Positions 1-9,400 of a stretch of DNA of 39,333 nt are shown piece by piece. Numbering within the stretch: the first letter of the stretch is position 1; the number at the start of each line of letters is the position of its first letter. A program made the translations under genes and the position numbers. The DNA comes from an uncultured Eubacteriales bacterium (GTDB lineage Bacteria > Bacillota > Clostridia > Peptostreptococcales > Anaerovoracaceae), in assembly GCA_902774265.1 (NCBI GenBank), contig CACYHR010000044.1:1-39333 (forward strand), in the 5' to 3' direction. The notes under the pieces were generated by a model. The model saw only the letters and a program-made list of their open reading frames with translations. It was not told the origin of the DNA and searched no databases.

Positions 1-71
1 ATAACCAGCGCCGCCGCTATCAATCCTGCCAGTAAACACGCTGCTATGATAAGATTTTTTCTGTTTTTCAT
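1..71 (-). CDS. N-terminus of an exported or membrane protein (partial, runs off the left edge)
   Basis: Read on the minus strand, an ATG at 71 follows a GGAG ribosome binding site about ten bases upstream. It opens a frame that starts MKNRKNLIIAACLLAG and continues with a hydrophobic run to the window edge. A short basic stretch followed by about 15 hydrophobic residues is what a signal peptide or N-terminal membrane anchor looks like. Only about 23 codons are visible, so no family can be named. A Cys in the hydrophobic stretch could suggest a lipoprotein, but no clear lipobox is seen. The gene lies downstream of, and on the same strand as, the giant surface protein gene, separated from it by a hairpin and a repeat copy. 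Confidence 0.6.
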   Translation of the reverse strand, partial: MKNRKNLIIAACLLAGLIAAALV

Positions 72-176
72 TTTTGTCAGTCTCCATCTATTCATTATTA
101 CTTCTGATAAGCGGAATGTGGAACAAGCTCTGTTTCATATCTATAAAGGGATCGAAAGCAGCTGTCTCCAGTATAT

Positions 177-347
177 AACAGACACCGGATGTCCCCCGCC
201 TCTTAGACGGCGGGTTCCATTTTCGACCATCAGTGGTGGGTAAAAATCCCCCACTGATGCTCTCAGAAGCTGAAGCTCCCGGTGTCTGTTGACGGCGTCG
301 CTCGCTCCAATCAAGCGAGCCTGTTGGAGCTTTGCTCCTGGTTGAAA
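177..347 (-). repeat. Hairpin-rich interspersed repeat, copy A
   Basis: On the minus strand this reads from TTTCAACCAGG (347-337) through a series of short hairpins. These are GGAGC/GCTCC, a GCTCGCT-containing stem, GGGAGCTTCAGC, an arm pair around ATCAGTGGGGG and CCCACCACTGAT, and a final CCCGCC/GGCGGG stem. The same order and almost the same bases occur at 32567-32717 on the other strand. Copy A is also bounded by a 12-bp inverted pair: AACAGACACCGG at 177-188 and CCGGTGTCTGTT at 279-290. No transposase is present. The chain of imperfect palindromes ending in a GC-rich stem resembles ends of IS200/IS605-type elements and their non-autonomous derivatives, but that is an inference. Confidence 0.8.
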
Positions 348-397
348 CTTTTCCGTATTCTTATTATTAATAGATGAGTTTTGCAACAACTCAGGAA

Positions 398-437
398 GCC
401 GCCAGGCACGTAATCTATTCCGAATGTGCCTGGCTTC
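398..437 (-). terminator. Hairpin just downstream of the giant surface protein gene
   Basis: GCCAGGCAC (401-409) pairs with GTGCCTGGC (426-434) across a 16-base loop, and the flanking GAA/TTC bases can extend the stem. It lies only 11 bases past the TAA of the giant gene. There is no clear U-tract after it, so it may be a weak terminator or a 3' mRNA-stabilising hairpin. Confidence 0.45.
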
Positions 438-447
438 TGTCCGGTTA

Positions 448-3400
448 TTATTTTGTAACTATTTTGATCTTTTTGTATACACCGTTCTGCGCATATGCAT
501 AAACATAGCACTTGCCTTTGCTCTTTGCTTTGATGACGCCTTTAGAGGATACAGACGCAATCTTACTGTTTGTCGATTCATATCTCAGACCGAAATATTT
601 CTTAACCTTTAATTTTTTTGATTGAGGAACCGGCGAGGCATTAAGCTTAAGAGTCGATCCTTTTTTGAGCTTCCTGGCTTTTTTCAGAGTCTTACTATCT
701 ACTTTAACACTCTTGTAGTTACCGCTGCTTCCGCCCTTAGTACTTACGCATATCAGTTTGGAAGTCGATACCACATTATTATCCTTGTCCAGTGATACGA
801 TGATGAATTTGTAGTATGTACCCTTTTTAAGCTTCTTTCCTCCGATCCTGCTGACTGTCTTAGAAGTGCCTCTCACAGAAACCAGCTTTTTCGGTTTGTA
901 TTTATCGCCGCATCTATTGCCATATATTACATATGTTTCTGCCTTGCTGACTTTGCTCCATTTGAGTTTTACGGAGGTCTTAGTCTGCCTGGATGATTTC
1001 AGCTTGAGCTTTGAGAATTCTGTTCCTTTCAGGTCTTTTTCACTATCCATCGAAGTGATCGCCTTATCTGCGGACGCAGCACTGGCCCCTTCTCCTACAT
1101 CAGTTCCGTCAATGCCCTTCTGATTCGGATCGCTTCCAGGTTCAGGTTCGGGTTCGGGATCTGCTTCGGCCCTGCTTACTGTTACATGGCAGCTTGCAGA
1201 CCTGATCCCAGGCTGACTGAAGCTGGCTGTTATATCACATTCTCCTTCTTTGAGTGCTGTAACGATTCCATCCGCTGTAACGCTTGCAACAGTGCTGTCT
1301 GATGACGCCCATGTGATAACACCCTCTGCTGTCGGCGGAACAGTTGCAGTAATCTGCAGATTCTTTCCTTCTTCAAGAGTTATACTGGAATCAACGTTCA
1401 GCTTTATTTCCTGATCGGCCTCAGTGCTGTCTCCGCTGGAGCTGTCTGAACCTCCGCCGCCTCCGGAGCCTCCGCCTCCGCCTGATCCACCGCCGGAATC
1501 GCCGCCACCTGATCCACCGCCGCTCGGGTCAGGATCAGGTGTAGGATCTCCGCCCGGTTCCGGATCGGTACCGGATTTTTCTACTGTTACATTACAGCTT
1601 GAGGATTCCGCGCCTTTGACATCAGGTATCGCCCTGATTACAGCAGTTCCTGCTTTGACCGCAGTCACTGTTCCGTCCGCAGCTACAGTTGCCACACTCT
1701 CATCCGAAGATGACCATGTCACATTTCCATCGGATCCTTCCGGAACTATAGAGGCCGTGAGTTTATAACTCTTACCCTCTTCAATCTCTATACTGCTTTC
1801 TGACAGTTCTACACCCTTGGCCCTGGAAACGACCGTGATCAGGCATATATCCGTCTCGTATGTACTATTTGATGTAAGCTTAACTGCTGCTGTTCCCTTT
1901 CTCTTCAACGACACCTTTCCGTTACTGTCAACGCTGATGACCGGATTTGTTTCATCATCCACTGTCGACCAGCTGAATGTATCATTCGGTTCCGAAGATT
2001 CCGCGGAGAGCTGCACAATGCGTTCAGCGGTACTCAGACCGGCAATATCAAATTCCTTCACTACACCTGAAACATGTGCGCCGTTAAATGTGATGTGCAC
2101 AAATTTAGATGAAGATCCGACCGTTACAGAGCATGTCTTTCTGATAGTCTCTCCGTTTTCTGATTCTGTCGAGGCAGTTACAGTCGCCGTTCCCGCCTTC
2201 AGGCCTTTGATGGTTGCATATGCTTCTGATGTTCCCTTTCCGTCTGCTGAGAATGCTGAAGTGAATGTTTCCGATGTTTCCATCTCACCGGTTTCTTCAT
2301 TTTTCACATAGAATGCAGCCGTATCCGGGTAATCAACAGTCCATGTTACGTTTCCATTGGCACGGGAGTTAGATGCCTCCGCCCGGATAACTTCAAAGTC
2401 TCCTTCGTGCATCAGGATCCCGTCTGATTGCAGTGTCATATCCTGTGCCTTCTCATATACGAATACCCTGCACGAGTCGGACAGTCCGCTCGGAGCGGAA
2501 ACAGTGATAACAGCTTCGCCGCCGCCTTTTCCTGTCAGATTGCCGCTTTGATCAACGACAGCGACGCTTTCATCTGATGAACTCCAACTCAGAGTATCTG
2601 TCGTATTAGACGGTGTGATATCAAGCTCAATTTCTTTCTTTTCATTTTTGCCTATTCTGATATCATCCCCTTTGATGCTGATATCCGTTATGTGGCTGAC
2701 ATTGCTGATCTCAACAGAACGGGATTTGATTGTCCCTACAGTATTTCCATTCACGTCCACAACTTTGACAGTGACTGTTGTCTTTCCCGGATCTCCTGCA
2801 GTTACCGTGCAGCTTGTGCCTTTCTCATTCGGGCTGATCGATACGATACTATCCGATCCGGTGGTCCAGACAAAACTTGTCTCGTAAGGAAGCCTTGACC
2901 TGAGCGATGCCTTCAGTGAAAAGATGTCCCCTGGCTTCACCTCATCTTCACTTATCTCATTGCCCTCTGCATCAGTCAGTTTCAGAAGCTCCGGAGTATT
3001 GTTAACAGCGATCTCATATTCAGCACTAAATCTGTCATATGTTACGATAACCCTGCCGCTGCCTTCTGAATCCAGCACAACGCCATTGGTGAGAGGTTTC
3101 CCGGCTTCATCTCCGAGACTGAGGGTGAGAGTGTAATCAGTTACCGCCGCCCTGGTTCCGTTAGTCAGGTTCGCTGTAACCAGCATTCCTTCGGTTTCGA
3201 ACTGATCACCGACCTCAAATACAGTCTTCTGAGGTTCCGTCGTGATCTCTATGCTCTCCACTCCTTCAGCAGAAGGATTCGGTTCGATCTCTTCTGTTTC
3301 CGTTTCGCCGCAGACAGTACATATACTCGTCCTTGTCCACTTTCCGTCTTTGTCAGGGGCATCCGCATATTTCCATGCTCCGTACATATGCGGTTTACAG

Positions 3401-6400
3401 TAGATCTTGCCGGTCACAGTACCGCCGTTCCTGTTAATGAAAGTACTTCCATAGTTGTAGAGTTTTGCCCCTTCAGCTATGCTGATACTTCCTTCATTCA
3501 CCAGGCTTCCATATTTGTGCACCACAGCCCCGTTCTCAAGAATGAGCTTACCTTTATTGTTGATCTGGGTTTTGTTGCTGATTTTCAGAGACGCTCCCGC
3601 TTTGACTGTTATGGTGGTATATTCGCTCACGTTCTGAGAATCTACCGAAATGACTGCGTTTCCTATGATCTGCAGCTTCTGATATGCATTTTCGCCACGT
3701 TCATCCGCTGCTGCTATCGCATCGTCTACATTCTTGTAGTAGACAGTGTTCAGCACCTCACCGGCAGCATCTGTCCGCGACAATGCCGCTGTGTATTCAT
3801 TCAAGTCATCTTCTATTATTCCGTTTATCCTCACATCATTCTGAACATCTATCTCCTCTCCCGGAAGGTATGCCCTGCTGCCGACCTCCCATGCATCCGG
3901 CGTTTTATCCGGGAAGAGATCTTCTCCCGGAAGCGTGATTTTACCCGGAACATAGTACTTGGTGATCTTACTTCCGGAGACAAACTCTACTTTGACCGGA
4001 GCAGCGATTTGCTCGTCGTTTCCTGTCAGTACATATACATATTTTTCCTCCGGATTCTTCTTTACTCCATAGATAGCTCCTCCGAGCTTGTTGTTCATCA
4101 CATACGCGAGTTTTCTATAGAATTCCGGTGTCTGTACTTCTTTTTCAGCCAATTCTTCAACATCCGGTGTCTCAGTCAGATCAAACGCGTTTTTACCATG
4201 CGAATCATGTGTGTCATATGTCTGCAGGTAGTAATTCGATGTGAAGCTGCCATTATGCTGAACTGACTCGCCGTCAAGAGCTACTATATTGTTTTTCATA
4301 ACACCTGCAGAAGTACCCACATTTTCGAAGTAGTTTCCGGTCATTGATGCATTCGACGCATCTGATGATTCGGATCCCGGGGCCGGTCCGTTATATACCA
4401 CTCCTCCTGCCACTGTACTGCCTGAAGCAGTGCTGTTATGGAAAGTCAGGTCTCTTATCATGCAGTGCTCTATCGTCCCCCGGTTCTCATAAGCGATCCC
4501 TGCTCTGGCGCTATCTTCGCTGACAGTTATGCTCGATCCGATGATGGACACTCCGCTTATGGTTCCGCAGTTCGTATCCGCCAGGAATCCGCAATTATTT
4601 GATCCATTAATCGTAAGATTGCTGAATACTACATCTCTGATCTCTGCACCTTCGTGGATCGTTCCGAACAATCCCCGGAACCCCCTCTCACCAGGCTTAG
4701 CAAATAATCTTAAATTACTGATCGTGTAACCATTGCCGTCGAAAGATGCGTACATATGCTGGAGCCGGAGATCTTCTTCGAGCTGGCCGATATCTATGCT
4801 TTGCATATCTATATCATTCATCAGAACACCGTCCGTCTGTTTCCCCTGTGTACTTCCGCTTTTTGCCATTCTGATGTAATTCGTAAACTGATCCGGGGTA
4901 CTGATATAGAATGTGTAGTGATCTGACACGGTTATTCTCGCATCAGAACGGATTATTTCCGGATTGTAGCTGTAACTGTAGTGGTATATCTCCAGGGCGT
5001 CATTATAAGTTTCATGCCCATCCGGATCCGGCCAGAGAATTTCCTTGCTGCCATACGTACTCGGATCCTTATCCGGATCAGCGACCCAGACGTAAGGATC
5101 ACTATTCTTAGGCACCACAACACTGAAAGCAAAGACTCTTTTCTTTGCCGCACGAATTATCTCGCCGTTTTTGATTTCTCCGCCGCTGCTATCTAAAATG
5201 CGCGCACGCTCATCCCTGAATTTGCTGCTTATCTCAGCAGAGTAATAATTGTTCGGGCTGAATGTAGCTTTTATATTTACATCACCGTCTATTCCGTCGA
5301 TCCTGAAAGTGCCTTCATCAAGGGTCTGCTTCTCACCGTTCACAGTAATGGAGGTCAGTGTGTACTCATTATCGCCCTCAGCCGAACGGAAGAGTACAGA
5401 CTCGCCCTTGTATACGTCAGTACTTAAGCTGGTGCCTTCTCCTACTGTGCCCTTTTGAACTTCTTTTCCTTCATCATTGCTTATAATGTACTCCAGAGGA
5501 CCGCCGCCTTCTGCGGACATGCTCATCGAGTATCCGGTCACGGTATCTGTAGTTGCTGAGACGTACATGTTCTCTGTGATATTGCATGTATATATCGTGT
5601 CTCTTGAGGCTTGCTCCTCACCGTTTATGATCCAGCCGGAAATGTGTTCTCCTCTGTTCTCCGGTGAGGCTTTGATATCTATCTGCGAGCCGCTTACGAT
5701 ATCTTTCACAGTCGAGCCTTCCATCTCCTGTCCGTCGACTGAGATCGTAAACTTTACCCCTTCAGCCTCAGTCTCAACTGTATATTTTCCCTTTTCGGTC
5801 TTTGCATTTACTACAGCGGATATTGCGTTATCCGGAAGCGTGAAGGTACAGGCAGGCCTTCCCTGTGACTCCGTCTCTGTCACAGGTATTTGTTCAGTGC
5901 CGTCAGCATTCACGATCAAAGCATTCCATTCTGCGTCGGAAGCAAGCACGAAGCCCGGCTTGGTTCGTACGATGACTTCCGATCCCAGAGGAACATTCCT
6001 GCCCTTCTCGGTCTTTACGAGTTCTCCCACGTCATGGTAAGGATCGCCTCCATTGTTGACATACAGGACCTCCAGCCCTTCCGCAGCGGCCACATCGACG
6101 CTGATCCTCGAGAATACAGCATACACCTCAGCTGAGCTGTCAGGCATAGTGTATTCCTTTGTATTGCTTCCGTCTTCGTTTGCAGTTCCGCCGGACACTA
6201 CATTATTACCGCCCAGGGTCGTAAAGCGCCACTCCTTGAACTCCCATCCAGGTGCAGGAGTAGCCGTGAAGGTGAGCTTTGACCCCGCGAGGACATTGTC
6301 ACCGCTCTGTATCTCAGGTGTTACGCGTACACTTCCGCTATCTTTACTTCCGATATAGCCGAACTTGATCCTGTTGTTCTTAGGCTTCATCACAGCAATG

Positions 6401-9400
6401 ATGTTTACTTCCCCGGCACCGTTGGTATTCTGGCTCCTGACTGTGAAGGTGAAGCTTTCTGTACCCGGATATGTTGTCTTATTACCGCAGTCATCGACTA
6501 TCCATTTACTGATCTCATATCCCGGATTAGGTTCAGCTTTAAGCACTATCTTTGTACCGCCTACATAACCTTCTTTTGTGAAATCTGTCTTCTTGTCAGG
6601 CGATACCATCCTGACACTTCCCGTGCTGTTGTCCTCAGGCCCGGCGGATATCAGATAGTAATTGCCTACCACCATGAACCTGCCCTTTTTATATACAGGT
6701 GTATAGAACCAGCTTGTGTCAACTCCGCCTGTAACAGCTTCCAGCTCAACGGCACCGTAATACGACGCAGGAATGAACTTACCGGAATCGAAATTTTTAG
6801 AGCTGCATATATAATCACCATTCTGCTGATAGTACTTGAACAGCATAAAGTCAGACAGGCTCTTGTTGCCGTCGGCTGTCGGTATATTCTCTTTCTTTGG
6901 ATCTATGCCGCCTGAAAGTTCTAAATCATCACTTGTCAGTTGCTCCAGAAGTGTTCCTGTACCTGTGGTCTTATCTTTTACGTCTATCTCCAGCGGCACC
7001 TTGCGTGTAACGATCACTTTTGACGCGGCCGGTTCGTTGCTCCCATGCATGTACACTTCAACATATGCCTTGTTTGCGAGCCGCTTGTCGAGTGGCAGTT
7101 CAGCGGCAGCATTTGTACTCGTCATATCGCATGAAGCGACGAGTTCCCCTTTCTCGATGCCATCTGCTTTATAGAAATTAACTGTACTGATCTTGTCTGT
7201 ATAGTCTTTTCTGGAGATCTTGCCGGAGATATTCTGACTGTATTCGAAGAGCCCCATCGTGGCCGCCAGATCTTCTCCGAAATAGTACGAAGACTGAAGA
7301 GACAGGAACATGCTGGAATCAATATTCCTGAGATAATGGTATTCTTCAGGATCTCCTGCCGGATAGAATATCGCGTTTCCTGCATAGTAGCACGTGATGA
7401 CATAGCCACCGTCCACGAAACCGATTGCACCGAGATCCTCGATACGGTCTTCTATGCTGTTTATCGTTACATCACCGGTCTCTTCGTTGATATTTTCCGC
7501 GACCCTGATATTACCGTTCGGGCCGTCAATGTCAAAGACCACCATCCCGGTAGGTTTTTCCCTGCTGGTCTGGCTCGTATTGGAAACATTCACATAGAGT
7601 CCCGTATTTGTCCTGGAGACACCCTCGCCTTCGAACACTTGTATATCGCTAAACTGTACCGATCTCAGCGAAAAGCTCACAATGCAGCTCTCAGTGAACG
7701 TTGAGATGTACTGTGGGCTGCTCTCCCTCTTCCTTACGAGATTCATACGGCACCGGTATGTCCCGGCATCCTTCGGTGCGCATCTGTAGAAATGCAGCAG
7801 TTGCTTATTACAGCCTTCGATATCCTCCCACTTGCGTTTCTTTGTATTATATTTCTGCCATTGATAGCTTATATTGCTCTGATAGTTCTCAGGATCTGCC
7901 AGCCGGGCTTTGATGTCATATGTACTGTCCGGATAAATAGTGAGTTCATCGGCAGAAAGCGAGATATCAGGCTTTGTGCCGACATCTGTCCGTGCCTCGA
8001 TCACAGGGCTGAATATACTCTCACCCGGCAGTTTTGCCGTCCTCACTTTCACCCTGTACTTATATTTGGTATCGGCAGTAAGATTTTTGTCGGTAAATGA
8101 ATATCCGCGGATCACATGCCCATCCTTGTCTCTGAGCGTATTCCCGTCTTCATCCTTAAGGATCTTATAATCACTTCCGTCAACAGTGCCGATCAGCTTA
8201 TCTCCGCCTCCGATTGGGAAGTCCTCATATCTGTAAATCTCAAACCTTTGCGGGTTACCATGGTTGTAGGTCCATGTAAGAGCGATCTCTGAATCCGTAG
8301 ATTTCTCAAAGTCCTGCTCGATATTATCCGGAAGCTTTGGCGGCGCGGTAACATCGTTCACCATATATGTGACCACAGGGAAAGTGCAGTTTTTGTCCTT
8401 TATGTTATATTTGAATAACTTCCATGAGAAACCATAGCCGTAGTCCTTTGCGGCCCTCGGCATGTTCTTTATCGTTCCCGAGCAGTCTGCGCCTTCAATG
8501 GAAGCCGCAATATCTCCCTCTACCTGACTGAAAGAGAAAGTCGCTCCACCCGCTATTGATGTGAACCAGAACATGGTATCAACATCGGAGCCGAAACCGA
8601 GTTCTGTCGAAAAGAACGCTCCATCAAGATGGTTATCATATCTGTCACGCGTTTCCTTGGAATATGAGAGTGTCTGCGTTATGCTGCCTGTGCCGAATGC
8701 TGTGCCGGCCCATTTCTCACCGTAATCGACTGGGTGATCGGTTTTCCAGTCGATATGGGACTTTGCCTCATCCGACAGATCATTCTGGTTCATAGGATAC
8801 GACGCCGGATCTCCCGGAGTCGATGTCAGATACTTGGAAACATCAGGGAGTATGTCTGAGTACCTCTTTTGGATCTCTTCATAGTCTTCCATCGTAAGAG
8901 TCTGCGTGACCGGCTTATGAGGCTTGGTCACGACCATCGTATTGGTGAACTCCTCATAGTCCCCATCGTCGTTTACCATGACGCCTCTGATTTTATATAC
9001 GTAGTTTTCCGTCGGGATCGAGTACATGACCACGGCATCCTCACCGCCCTCGGTCCTGTATGATATTTCAAAATCTCTTTCTTTTTCCCATCCCCAAGTC
9101 TCAGCGCTTGCCCAGCCTACACTGACATTGGCGATCCCGTGGGCTGAAGCGACGCCATGCTTTGTATTCAGGAATCCACCGAATTCACTTGAGAAAGAGT
9201 ATTCTATTCCATGAGTGGATCCGGTGATTTGGCCGTAATCTGTAGTGAGGAACGGAAGCATTCCGCCTTCATCATACGCGGCTACATCTTCAAAGTACGG
9301 CGGCGAAGCAAGCACAGCAAGGACTGCCGGATCCTGATACTGGATATCATGCTCGCCGGTATATTCAGCTATAAGGCCATCTTTATCGGTGTCAGCCGCA

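Noticed and set aside
177-347. Repeats as a CRISPR array
   Set aside because: Copies are single, far apart, about 150 bp long and not separated by spacers; no cas genes are present.
1424-1768. Proline-rich plus-strand frame
   Set aside because: It is the complement of the Gly/Ser linker of the giant protein, not an independent gene.
3388-4266. 292-codon open frame on the plus strand opposite the giant gene
   Set aside because: It is antisense to a clearly coding region with recognisable modules, has no family features, and its composition is that of a shadow frame.
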